A DNA stretch of 54,807 bases, from NCBI GenBank assembly GCA_902790215.1, contig CADAQX010000011.1, forward strand, positions 1-54,807, in the 5' to 3' direction. Positions 37,477 to 46,103 of this stretch are shown piece by piece; the stretch's first letter is position 1, and each line of letters opens with the position of its first letter. Source of the stretch: an uncultured Bacteroidota bacterium. GTDB taxonomy: Bacteria; Bacteroidota; Bacteroidia; Bacteroidales; P3. The translations under genes were made by a program, and so were the position numbers. Below the pieces are notes generated by a model that did no database searches, had not been told where the DNA came from, and worked only from the letters and a program-made list of their open reading frames with translations.

Positions 37477-40400
37477 ATGGCAGCGTTTGGGAAAATAAAA
37501 ACCAATATTCTGAAACTAAAAACCGGCATTGTCCTTTTAGTTTTTAGTTTTTTCTTTTTACCTTCCTACGCGCAGCCCACGGTCATTCACGGCTATGAGT
37601 TCACCACGGGGGTGGATTCGTCGCTGTGGTACGACATGAGTGTATCCACACCGTGGACACTGATGCCCTATGCCATATACCAGCTTCCTTTCTCTTTCTT
37701 CTTTTTCGACAGGGATTTCACGGAGGTGAGGGTTTGCTGGGACGGCTCGTTGCTCTTTTCTTCCCAGGGGAGCAATACTCCGTACAGTTATTTTCCTGGT
37801 CAGGCGGGGCAAATCGGGGGGATGGGTGTTTTTGGCTACAGGAACACTTACTACACTCCTTATCTGTTTGTGGTGCCTATGCTGACTGCGGAGTTTGGGG
37901 ACGACGGTCACCGTGTGGTGGTTATCCAGCTCTACAGCTTTTTGAACGCCAGCCTTTCGAACAATTTCCAGATACAGTTGCGCGAGGAGGACTATTCCGT
38001 CACGTTGGTTTATGGCGAAAGGGAATTTGTTGGCAGTACACCGTCGTGCATCGGGTTGTTGTTTGACACCAACCACATCGCCGTTGTCAATCAAAACAGT
38101 CACACGGTGTTGCCTCAAGCCACAGGGACGGCATCAACTTCATGGCCTGGCCAATACCGTTATTACCGTTTTGTGCCGAGCGATACAATATGCCCAAACC
38201 CCAGAGAGGTTTCGGCTCAGCCTGTATGGGAGAGCGACAATGATATTCTTGTGACGTGGAATACGTGTTCCTTAGTTGACAGCTTCAGGGTGGAGTATGG
38301 ACCCACGGGCTTTGCCGAAGGAAGCGGCACCAGCATGTTGGTGGACGAACCCCAGGCTTTGATACAGGATTTGCACACGGTGGAGGAGACAGAGGTTCGG
38401 GTATATTCCCGTTGCCTGTATGGTGAAAGCGGATATGACAGCACCACAGTCGTTACTTGTCCCGCTCCTGCGGGTCTCACGGTGTCGAATGTCAGCCTGA
38501 CAAGCGATGACCTTTGGCTGAGGTGGGACGGTATGCCGCGCTATCATAGTTACAGGGTGGAGTATGGGTCTCCCGGCTTTGCCGAGGGGTCAGGTGTCAC
38601 GGCATTGGTCGATACTAATTATCTCATGTTGCCGACTCTGTCGCCTGGTGAGCAATACGAGGCGCGGGTGTATGCCGGTTGTACATACGGCGAGAGCGAC
38701 TATGCCAGTATTCTGTTCAGTGTCCCCTGTGCATTGCCGGCGGGCAACAGGTTGCATTATTCCAGCCTTTATTCCGACGGTGTCAGGTGTTGCACGGGTT
38801 TTTTCCATACTCCCGCCACGGTCTATTCCCCAGCACACATTGTTGATTCGGGCAGTGGCTCGGCAGGCTCGAGGCACACCGTCCATACCGACACGTCGGA
38901 GCGCGACCCGCGCACGGGGAATCTGCTGCGCACTGTGCCCGATGGTTTCTGCTCGTCGGTGAGGCTGGGCAACTGGCGGGGTGGCGGGGAGCAGGAAAGT
39001 ATTTTTTATACTATTGATGTAGATACCAACGATTTCGACCTGCTCATCCTCCGCTATGCGTTGGTGGAGGAACAGCCCAATCACGTCCCGCAGGACCAGC
39101 CTCATTTTGATCTTGACATCACTACGCCCGAAGGTGTCAGCATCAGCCCCTGCTATCATGGCAATTTTGTTTCGGGCGACTTGTCGGGCTGGAACACGGT
39201 GCCGGATTCCTACGGTGTTCTTTGGCGGGACTGGGATGCCGTGGGGGTGGATCTTTCCCCCTTGCACGGACAGACTATTGTCGTCGCTCTTTCAAACTAC
39301 GACTGTGGTTTTCAGGCTCATTACGGCTATGCCTATTTTACATTGCAGACCGGTACCAAGCGCATCCTTGCAGAGAACTGCGGGAACAGTGTGGTGAATA
39401 CGTTCCGTGCGCCGCAGGGGTTCGCTTACCGCTGGTACTCGGCAGCGGACACGACTGCCACGCTCTCCACGGCCGACACGCTCCATGTGACTGCGGTGGG
39501 TGACTACGGCTGCCATGTCACCTACCAGCTCTCTAACCAGGTGTGCGGTTTCAATCTCTCCACTTATGCCGGCGGGCGTTACCCGGTGGCTGCCTTTGCC
39601 ATGCAGCCGCTTGACTCGTGTGGCTCGCGGATGAGATTTGTCAACCAGAGCGTCATCGCTCGCGATTCCGCCCACACGCAGCTGACGAATTTCCCGTGCG
39701 ACGGGTGTATTTGGGTTATCGACGACAGTATCACTACTTCTGCCACCCACCCTTCGCTAAGTTTTGCCGAGGGTACCCACACGGTGACGCTCTATGCGAT
39801 GCTGGCGGGAGGGGTTTGTGTCGATTCGGTCAGGCAGTCTTTTTCCGTGACGATTGAGCGCGACACCATCCGTGCCGCCGTCTGCGAGGGGGAGAGCTAC
39901 CGTTTTTTCGGACAGGAATTGGCCGAGGCGGGAGAGTACCGGCATCAGACCGACTGCCGGCACACGGTCCTCTACCTTGAGGTGAACCCGGTTTATTCCA
40001 TGCCTGTCTATGACACTTTTGTGTTGGGTACGGCTTTTCGTTTTGATGATGGTGAGTATAGGCTGCCGGGGGTTTATACAAGGCATTACACGACCGCCGA
40101 TGGATGTGACAGCGTCTTTACGATTTATCTCAGTTGTTTCGACATGAGGGACACCACTGTGTGTGTGTCGACGCTTCCCATCGAGTGGCATGGGGTGACC
40201 TTTTCCGAAGGGGGAGACGACACGCTGCTGCTTGCCAGTGCAGGCGGGACTGACAGCATCGTGGTGCTGAACGTGCATGTGCTCGGGTTGCCAGAGCTGA
40301 GCCTCGACCCCGAGCTTTATTGCCGCATGCCGGGGGGATACAGTCTTTCCTTGCCCGACACCCTGTGCTACCAACTCTCAACCCTCAATTCTCAATTCTC

Positions 40401-41061
40401 AATTCTCAATTCTCAATTTTCATTCTTCCTGTCGCCTGCGGACACCACTGTCTATATCCTGACAGCGGACTATTGCGACTCGGTGCCGGGGATGGCTTTT
40501 GTGTCTTGCCCGTGGCGCGACACGCTGCTGCTCGCCCCTGTGGCGGCGGTGGATGCCAGCCTGGGTGTCTCGCCTCTGCAAATAGACGAGGATAATCCCA
40601 GTGTCACGGCTGTCGACCTCACCTCTCAGCCTCATGCGCGGCAGTGGTATATTGATTCCGTACCGCTCCTTTCGCAAGACAGTGTCGTCACTTATCGTGC
40701 AACCCCGTCGTGCGACAGTGTGCGGGTGATGCTGGTGGTGAACACCGATGTGTGTGCCGACACGGCATGGGCTTCCGTGCCGGTGAGGATTCAGGTGCTC
40801 TGGTTCCCCAATGTCTTTACGCCCGACGAGCCCACGAACAACCTGTTCCGAGGCTACGGCACCCGTGTGAAGGACTATGAACTGAGCGTCTATACCCGCT
40901 GGGGCGACTGCATCTTCAGGACTAAGGATATCAACGAGGGCTGGGACGGCACCTGTCACGGCGTGCGCAGCCCGGCGTCGGCCTACCCCTATGTGTGCCG
41001 CTACACCACACTGGAGGGCGAGCCCCGCACGGTGAGTGGCACTGTGGCATTGGTGAGATGA
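37477..41061 (+). CDS. Giant T9SS type B (gliding-type C-terminal domain) surface protein 1
   Basis: Encodes 1,194 residues from ATG at 37477 (MAAFGKIKTN, same start as the paralogue downstream). A signal peptide ends LPSYAQP. The body contains two fibronectin-III-like modules (about 235-415, with RVEYGPTGFAEGSGT and RVEYGSPGFAEGSGV), a jelly-roll-like region (about 430-640, GTKRILAENCGN), a PKD-like segment, and Cys-Asp-Ser repeats. The C-terminal 88 residues (LWFPNVFTPDEP, ELSVYTRWGDCIFRT, EGWDGTCHG) are the gliding-motility-type T9SS sorting domain. Such proteins are exported through T9SS and held on the cell surface or released as adhesins. Residues about 967-980 (STLNSQFSILNSQF) are encoded by a heptamer array. 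The gene is a tandem paralogue of the next one. Confidence 0.92.
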   Translation: MAAFGKIKTNILKLKTGIVLLVFSFFFLPSYAQPTVIHGYEFTTGVDSSLWYDMSVSTPWTLMPYAIYQLPFSFFFFDRDFTEVRVCWDGSLLFSSQGSNTPYSYFPGQAGQIGGMGVFGYRNTYYTPYLFVVPMLTAEFGDDGHRVVVIQLYSFLNASLSNNFQIQLREEDYSVTLVYGEREFVGSTPSCIGLLFDTNHIAVVNQNSHTVLPQATGTASTSWPGQYRYYRFVPSDTICPNPREVSAQPVWESDNDILVTWNTCSLVDSFRVEYGPTGFAEGSGTSMLVDEPQALIQDLHTVEETEVRVYSRCLYGESGYDSTTVVTCPAPAGLTVSNVSLTSDDLWLRWDGMPRYHSYRVEYGSPGFAEGSGVTALVDTNYLMLPTLSPGEQYEARVYAGCTYGESDYASILFSVPCALPAGNRLHYSSLYSDGVRCCTGFFHTPATVYSPAHIVDSGSGSAGSRHTVHTDTSERDPRTGNLLRTVPDGFCSSVRLGNWRGGGEQESIFYTIDVDTNDFDLLILRYALVEEQPNHVPQDQPHFDLDITTPEGVSISPCYHGNFVSGDLSGWNTVPDSYGVLWRDWDAVGVDLSPLHGQTIVVALSNYDCGFQAHYGYAYFTLQTGTKRILAENCGNSVVNTFRAPQGFAYRWYSAADTTATLSTADTLHVTAVGDYGCHVTYQLSNQVCGFNLSTYAGGRYPVAAFAMQPLDSCGSRMRFVNQSVIARDSAHTQLTNFPCDGCIWVIDDSITTSATHPSLSFAEGTHTVTLYAMLAGGVCVDSVRQSFSVTIERDTIRAAVCEGESYRFFGQELAEAGEYRHQTDCRHTVLYLEVNPVYSMPVYDTFVLGTAFRFDDGEYRLPGVYTRHYTTADGCDSVFTIYLSCFDMRDTTVCVSTLPIEWHGVTFSEGGDDTLLLASAGGTDSIVVLNVHVLGLPELSLDPELYCRMPGGYSLSLPDTLCYQLSTLNSQFSILNSQFSFFLSPADTTVYILTADYCDSVPGMAFVSCPWRDTLLLAPVAAVDASLGVSPLQIDEDNPSVTAVDLTSQPHARQWYIDSVPLLSQDSVVTYRATPSCDSVRVMLVVNTDVCADTAWASVPVRIQVLWFPNVFTPDEPTNNLFRGYGTRVKDYELSVYTRWGDCIFRTKDINEGWDGTCHGVRSPASAYPYVCRYTTLEGEPRTVSGTVALVR
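37515..37562 (+). repeat. 7-bp-unit hairpin encoding the signal-peptide core, T9SS protein 1
   Basis: ACTAAAA (37515-37521) pairs with TTTTAGT (37535-37541), which is followed by further units TTTTAGT, TTTTTCT, TTTTACC up to 37562. The right arm codes for the hydrophobic core LLVFSFFFLP. Confidence 0.75.
40378..40419 (+). repeat. Heptamer array inside T9SS protein 1 coding sequence
   Basis: Six 7-bp units: TCAACCC, TCAATTC four times, TCAATTT (42 bp, 14 codons). It lies about 380 bp upstream of the sorting-domain codons. The corresponding stretch of the paralogue has unrelated, non-repetitive coding sequence. Confidence 0.92.
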
Positions 41062-41074
41062 TTTATTTTTTAAA

Positions 41075-41181
41075 ACTAAAAGGTAAAAACTAAAAATGGC
41101 AGCTATTGTGAAAATAAAAACCAATATTCTGAAACTAAAAACCGGCATTGCCCTTTTAGTTTTTGGTTTTTACATTTTACC
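41075..41181 (+). repeat. 7-bp-unit inverted array around the start of T9SS protein 2
   Basis: The left arm ACTAAAA, GGTAAAA, ACTAAAA (41075-41095) ends immediately before the ATG. The right arm TTTTAGT, TTTTGGT, TTTTACA, TTTTACC (41154-41181) codes for the signal-peptide core. The two arms are made of complementary heptamers. Confidence 0.82.
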
Positions 41182-44100
41182 TTCCTACGCGCAGCCCATT
41201 GTGGCGCACGGCTATGAGTTCACGTATGGGGAGGATTCCACCCTGTGGATAGACATTGATTCGTCTTCCGTCTATTATGAGTCGTTTTTACACAATGCCA
41301 ATGCCGAATCGTTTCCGCTTCCGTTTGACTTTACGGTCTATAATCGGACTTTTTCGGATTTTAACGTTTTTCGTAACGGAACAGTGTTGTTTGGGGATCA
41401 GCGTTATCTGTTGTCCGACAATTTTCTGTCGTTTCCTTTCGACAGGGATGTGTATGGAATATGGGGTTTGGGGGGCTCCAGACAGGTGCAGGATTGGCGC
41501 ACTTGGTGCTCGCCTCCCGACTCCTTGGGGAACAGGACATATGTTCTGCAGATTACCACGCAAAACCTTCCCCCCGCCACTGTCACCAGTAATTGTGACA
41601 GCCTCATTTGGCAGCTACAGCTGCACGAGGGCGACAACTCCGTCGTGCTGGCCTACAGAAAGACTTCGGACGCTTTTCCCATACGGTACACGGGGACTGT
41701 GGGGATGCAGATGGGGCACAACCGATTCATAGCGGTGTCGCCGGCATATACGCCCATATTTGACACGGTGTGGACCACGATTCAGGACAGTATTGTCTAT
41801 TCAGGATGGCCGGGCAACAACAGCTACTACCGCTTTGTGCCGGTTGACACAGTGTGCCCGCCGACTGCTGTGGTGGGGGTGCGTGGCTCGTGGCAGAGCC
41901 CCGGCACAGTGCAGTTGGTGTGGAACAGGTGCGACTGGCACAGCTCCTATACAGTGGAGTACGGCTACGAAGGCTTCACTCCCGGCACTGGTACGGTGGT
42001 ATCCACGACCGACACGTCGGTGACGCTGACGGGTCTTTGTGAGGGGCAGAATTATGATGCGTATGTCCGCGCTGACTGTCCAGGCAGTCTGCTTTCTCCC
42101 GCTGCTTTGGTGCAGTTTCAGTCCCCCTGTGTCCCGTCGGCAGAGAACAGGATACCGTTTTATGACCTTACCGCGAGCGGTGTTGCCTGTTATACCGGCA
42201 CAACGAGCGCACCCTCTTCAACCGTGGGTATTGTCGATTCGGGTTCTCTGTCGCCCTACTCCCGCCACACGGTGCATACCAATCCGTTGGAGCGCGACCC
42301 CTATACGAACAACCAGCTCTACACCATTCCTGCAGGGCACTGCCTCTCGGTGCGGTTGGGCAACTGGAGAATCTGGAGCGAGCAGGAGTCCATCACCTAC
42401 ACACTCCATGTCGATACCAACGACTACGACCTGCTGGTGCTGCGCTATGCGCTGGTGCAGGAGTATAACGTTCACCCGGTGCAGTACAACCCACAGTTTG
42501 AGTTCGACATCACCGATGTGCAGGGCAACCGCATAAGCGACTGTTACCACGGCCTTTTTTTTATGTTGTCGGACTACTATTCGGGCTGGAACCATGGGCT
42601 GGACGTTGTGGATTGGCGCGACTGGGAGGCTGTGGGTGTGGACCTCACGCCGCTGCACGGGCAGACTATCCGCGTCACCCTCTCCAACCGAGACTGCGCC
42701 GAACTGGGGCATTTTGGCTATGGTTATTTCACGCTCGAAAGTGCTCACAAGCATTTCCGTTCCACCTCGTGCGGTGAGATGACGGAGAACACGATCCATG
42801 CCCCGGAGGGTTTTTCCTACCGCTGGTACTGCGCTGCCGATACCTCGGTCACGCTCTCCACCGCCGACTCGCTGCATGTGTCCGATACGGGACTGTACTA
42901 CTGCCGTGTCAGTCACCAGCTTTCGGGCTATGCGTGCAACTTTACGATGTCCACCTATGCGGGCTCGCGCTACCCTGCCGCTGCTTTCTCGCACGAATCG
43001 ACAGACTCGTGCGGCACTCTGGTACGTTTCCTCAACCACAGCGTTATTGCCCGCGACAGCAGCCATACGAACCTTACATCTTACCCCTGCGAGCAATATC
43101 TGTGGGATTTCGGCGACGGGACAACCTCCACTGAAATCAACCCCGTGCACCAATTCACTGCCGACACCCTCCACATAGTGACGCTCTACGCCATGCTGGC
43201 CGACGGCGCCTGCGTGGATTCGGTCAGCGACACATTCTACTTCGATTTGCCCCGCGACACTGTCTTCGACACCATCTGTGCAGGACAGACCTATTTCTTC
43301 CACGGCGAAAGGATAAGGCAGCCGGGACGGTGGACCTATCTCGACAGTTGTTCGGGACATGTGCTCTACCTGCACCACTGGCCCAAGTACGACATTCAAA
43401 TTTACGACACAATCACGATAGGCGAGACCTACACTTTCAACGGCAAGACCTTTTCGAGGCCGGTGCTATATACTGTGCAGCACACTTCGGTGAACGGGTG
43501 CGACAGTGTGGTGACCCTGCATCTGAGCAGCCGCGAGGAGCGTTCCCGCACCGTCTGCGAAACCGCCTTGCCCTTCATGTGGGAGGGTCGCACTTTTGCC
43601 GCCGCGGGGACCGACACGATGTATGTCGTGTCGCAGGCAGGAACCGACAGCATTGTCATTCTCCACCTGTCGGTGAGAAGGCAGCCTGTACTGCAGGTTA
43701 CGCCGGAGCCCATCTGCACGGATAGACAGGGCTATCTGCTGCCTTTGTGCGACACGCTGTGCTACACCGTTGTGTCCGCGCCGCCCGACAGTCTTCTCCC
43801 TCCGGCCGCGATGCAGGGCGGCACAGAGTTCGACACCCTGCTGCTGCAACCGGCAACCACTACGGAATATTGGTTCACCGCCGATTATTGCGACACGCTT
43901 TCCTGTCCGGTGACCGATACCTTTTTGCTCGAGCCCATCCGGCCGGTGCAGGCACGTGTGGCTGTGGAACCGTCGTACCTGACCGAGACAGTTCGCGACC
44001 TGACGGCTATTGACCTCAGCCTTAACAACACGGAAAGGCAGTGGTTTGTCAATTCGGTGCTGCTTGCCGACAGCGACTCGGTTCTGCATTACCGTGCCGG

Positions 44101-44458
44101 TGAGGTGTGGGACAGTGTGCGCATCATGCTGGTTGCAAACAACGACTTTTGCACCGACACGGCATGGATCGCGGTGCCGGTGAGGATACAGAACCTTTGG
44201 TTCCCCAATGTCTTTACGCCCGACGAGCCCGCGAACAACCTGTTTCGCGGCTACGGCACCCATGTGAAGGACTATGAACTGAGCGTTTATACCCGCTGGG
44301 GCGACTGCATCTTCAGGACCAAGGATATCAACGAAGGCTGGGACGGCACCTGTCACGGCGTGCGCAGCCCGGCGTCGGCTTACCTCTACGTGTGCAACTA
44401 TACCACACTGGAGGGCGAACCCTGCACCGTCTACGGCACCGTCACCCTGCTGAGGTAA
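41096..44458 (+). CDS. Giant T9SS type B surface protein 2
   Basis: Encodes 1,120 residues, starting 34 bp after the stop of its paralogue. Signal peptide KIKTNILKLKTGIALLVFGF then YILPSYAQP, nearly the same as protein 1. Body: one fibronectin-III-like module (about 260-345, TVEYGYEGFTPGTGTV), a jelly-roll-like region with HFGYGYFTLESAH, a PKD domain around 650-720 (YLWDFGDGTTSTEINPVHQF), and CDSVVTLHLSS-type repeats. The C-terminal 88 residues are nearly identical to those of protein 1 (FPNVFTPDEPANN, DINEGWDGTCHG), while the middle is clearly diverged. Exported by T9SS; probably an adhesin or sheath component, but no ligand is known. The two genes are likely co-transcribed. Confidence 0.92.
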   Translation: MAAIVKIKTNILKLKTGIALLVFGFYILPSYAQPIVAHGYEFTYGEDSTLWIDIDSSSVYYESFLHNANAESFPLPFDFTVYNRTFSDFNVFRNGTVLFGDQRYLLSDNFLSFPFDRDVYGIWGLGGSRQVQDWRTWCSPPDSLGNRTYVLQITTQNLPPATVTSNCDSLIWQLQLHEGDNSVVLAYRKTSDAFPIRYTGTVGMQMGHNRFIAVSPAYTPIFDTVWTTIQDSIVYSGWPGNNSYYRFVPVDTVCPPTAVVGVRGSWQSPGTVQLVWNRCDWHSSYTVEYGYEGFTPGTGTVVSTTDTSVTLTGLCEGQNYDAYVRADCPGSLLSPAALVQFQSPCVPSAENRIPFYDLTASGVACYTGTTSAPSSTVGIVDSGSLSPYSRHTVHTNPLERDPYTNNQLYTIPAGHCLSVRLGNWRIWSEQESITYTLHVDTNDYDLLVLRYALVQEYNVHPVQYNPQFEFDITDVQGNRISDCYHGLFFMLSDYYSGWNHGLDVVDWRDWEAVGVDLTPLHGQTIRVTLSNRDCAELGHFGYGYFTLESAHKHFRSTSCGEMTENTIHAPEGFSYRWYCAADTSVTLSTADSLHVSDTGLYYCRVSHQLSGYACNFTMSTYAGSRYPAAAFSHESTDSCGTLVRFLNHSVIARDSSHTNLTSYPCEQYLWDFGDGTTSTEINPVHQFTADTLHIVTLYAMLADGACVDSVSDTFYFDLPRDTVFDTICAGQTYFFHGERIRQPGRWTYLDSCSGHVLYLHHWPKYDIQIYDTITIGETYTFNGKTFSRPVLYTVQHTSVNGCDSVVTLHLSSREERSRTVCETALPFMWEGRTFAAAGTDTMYVVSQAGTDSIVILHLSVRRQPVLQVTPEPICTDRQGYLLPLCDTLCYTVVSAPPDSLLPPAAMQGGTEFDTLLLQPATTTEYWFTADYCDTLSCPVTDTFLLEPIRPVQARVAVEPSYLTETVRDLTAIDLSLNNTERQWFVNSVLLADSDSVLHYRAGEVWDSVRIMLVANNDFCTDTAWIAVPVRIQNLWFPNVFTPDEPANNLFRGYGTHVKDYELSVYTRWGDCIFRTKDINEGWDGTCHGVRSPASAYLYVCNYTTLEGEPCTVYGTVTLLR

Positions 44459-44480
44459 TTAAATTGAAAAGTGAAAAATG

Positions 44481-44568
44481 ATTGCTTGATTGTCTGATTG
44501 CTTGAACGCTTGAGTGATTTGACCGCGCCAGCCACTCAGGAATTAACACAATCAAGCATTCAAGCAAT
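44481..44568. repeat. Family B hairpin copy 5 between convergent genes
   Basis: GATTGCTT, GATTGTCT, GATTGCTT, GAACGCTT on the left and ACACAATC, AAGCATTC, AAGCAAT on the right, with loop ATTTGACCGCGCCAGCC as in copy 1. Flanked by heptamer-like bits (TGAAAAG, TGAAAAA; TCAATTC), it fills the gap between the T9SS gene and the dehydrogenase gene. Confidence 0.87.
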
Positions 44569-44583
44569 AATTCAATTCTCAAC

Positions 44584-45519
44584 TTATAGTGTGGCCAAGT
44601 ATTGCCTGACGTGGTCGAAGACGATATCGGCGCGGATGTCGAAGGCCTCGCGCGAAGCGTAGCCGATATGTGGTACGCAGATGCAGTTGGGCGCAAGGAG
44701 CAGGGGGTGATCTTGCTGCAGGGGCGGCTCTTTCTCATACACGTCAATGCCTGCGCCGGCTATTTCCCCGTTGCGCAGGGCTTGGGCAAGGGCATCGATA
44801 TCGACGACGTTGCCGCGGGCGGTGTTGATGAGCAGGGCGGTGGATTTCATCATGGCGATGCGTTCACGGCTGATGAGGTGGTGGGTGTCGGCATTGAGCG
44901 GCACGTGGAGTGTGACGATGTCGCTGCTGCGCATGAGGGTGTCGAGGTCGGTGTAGCGCACGCCGAGGTCTTCCACTTCTTTGTGATGACTGCGGTTATA
45001 GGCCAGCACGTTGCAGCCGAAGGCGAGGAGCAGGCGTATGGTGGCGGTGCCGATGGCTCCGGTGCCTACCACTCCAACGGTTTTGCCGCGCAGTTCGCGC
45101 CCCAGGAAGTTGGCGCGTGTGCCTCCCTGTCGGGTGGCGGCGTCGAGGGATGTGATGCGGCGCAGCAGGTCGAGCATAAGGCCCACGGCGAGTTCGCTGA
45201 CCGCTGTGGTAGAGTAGCCCGCGGCGTTCTGCACGGTGATGTTGTGCTGGCGGCAGTAGGCCAGGTCTATATGGTCGAGGCCGGTGAAGGCCACGGAGAG
45301 GTATTGCAGACGGGGACACTGGCTGAGAACGGCTGCAGGAAGCGGGATGTTGGAGATGACCGCTATGTGGGCGTCGGCCATGCGGGCAGCGAGGACGGCG
45401 GGGTCTTCGTTGCGGTCGAGGTGGTAGTGGAATGTGTGCCCGAGGGCGGCAAACTGGTTGCCGAGTTCTTCAAAATGCTCACGGCTGATGCCGAGAGGCT
45501 CTACGCATACGATGTTCAT
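44584..45519 (-). CDS. D-2-hydroxyacid dehydrogenase (glycerate dehydrogenase-like)
   Basis: Encodes 311 residues of the NAD-dependent D-isomer 2-hydroxyacid dehydrogenase family. The Rossmann motif GVVGTGAIGTATIRLL lies around 148-163; the catalytic Arg is in NTARGNVVD, the Glu in IDVYEKEPPL and the His in CVPHIGYASREA. The split substrate-binding domain contains LSVAFTGLDHIDL. Relatives reduce hydroxypyruvate, glyoxylate or related 2-keto acids in the cytosol; the nearest style is glycerate dehydrogenase. It starts 6 bp after the flavin reductase gene and both follow dnaA on the same strand, so they may form one unit. Confidence 0.92.
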   Translation of the reverse strand: MNIVCVEPLGISREHFEELGNQFAALGHTFHYHLDRNEDPAVLAARMADAHIAVISNIPLPAAVLSQCPRLQYLSVAFTGLDHIDLAYCRQHNITVQNAAGYSTTAVSELAVGLMLDLLRRITSLDAATRQGGTRANFLGRELRGKTVGVVGTGAIGTATIRLLLAFGCNVLAYNRSHHKEVEDLGVRYTDLDTLMRSSDIVTLHVPLNADTHHLISRERIAMMKSTALLINTARGNVVDIDALAQALRNGEIAGAGIDVYEKEPPLQQDHPLLLAPNCICVPHIGYASREAFDIRADIVFDHVRQYLATL

Positions 45520-45525
45520 GGTGTT

Positions 45526-46092
45526 TTATTTTTTCTTTTTGACGCTGAATCCGAAGCCTCCGAGTTTTTCGCCAAGGGCATAGTATTTGCCGTGGGAGAA
45601 GGCAAGCGGGCGCGTGTGGTTAAGCTGGAAAGCGCCGGTGGCTTTGTCGATGAGGCTGTCCTCGGCATTGACGGCCACCACGTCGGAGATGAACATGTGG
45701 TGGGTGCCGAGGGGACGTATCTCGGTGACGCGGCACTCGATGTTGAGTGGGCTTTCGGCGATGAGAGGTGCCTTGACAATCTGGGCGGGCTGCGGCGTGA
45801 GGTGAAGGGTCTTGAATTTGTCGTAGTCGCGGCCGCTGCGCACGCCGCACCAGTCGGTGGCCTGTGCGAGGGCGGCGGTGGTGAGGTTGATGACGTATTC
45901 GCCCGTGCGCTTGATGATGTCGTAGGAGTGCCGCTCCGGCCGCAGGGATATGTAGCACATGGGCGGGTCGGTGCAGAGGGTACCCGTCCAGGCCACTGTG
46001 ACGATATTATAGTTGTCCGGCTGGTCGCCGCAGGAAACCATGACGGCCGGAAGGGGGTAGATGAGTGTGCCTGGCTTGAAGGGTACTTTCAT
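45526..46092 (-). CDS. Flavin reductase-like FMN-binding protein
   Basis: Encodes 188 residues from ATG at 46092; the longer frame runs back into dnaA and is rejected. The fold is that of the flavin reductase-like split barrel: PAVMVSCGDQPDNYNIVTVA, MCYISLRPERHSYDIIK, EYVINLTT, then CRVTEIRPLGTHHMFISDVV. Proteins of this group bind FMN and either reduce free flavin for partner oxygenases or act as small NAD(P)H-dependent reductases; the substrate is unknown. It lies 11 bp after the dnaA stop. Confidence 0.9.
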   Translation of the reverse strand: MKVPFKPGTLIYPLPAVMVSCGDQPDNYNIVTVAWTGTLCTDPPMCYISLRPERHSYDIIKRTGEYVINLTTAALAQATDWCGVRSGRDYDKFKTLHLTPQPAQIVKAPLIAESPLNIECRVTEIRPLGTHHMFISDVVAVNAEDSLIDKATGAFQLNHTRPLAFSHGKYYALGEKLGGFGFSVKKKK

Positions 46093-46103
46093 GTTCAGAG
46101 GGA

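Noticed and set aside
44481-44568. Intrinsic terminator
   Set aside because: It lies between convergent genes and folds, but has no T-run after the stem on either strand and recurs elsewhere between co-directional genes and inside murL.
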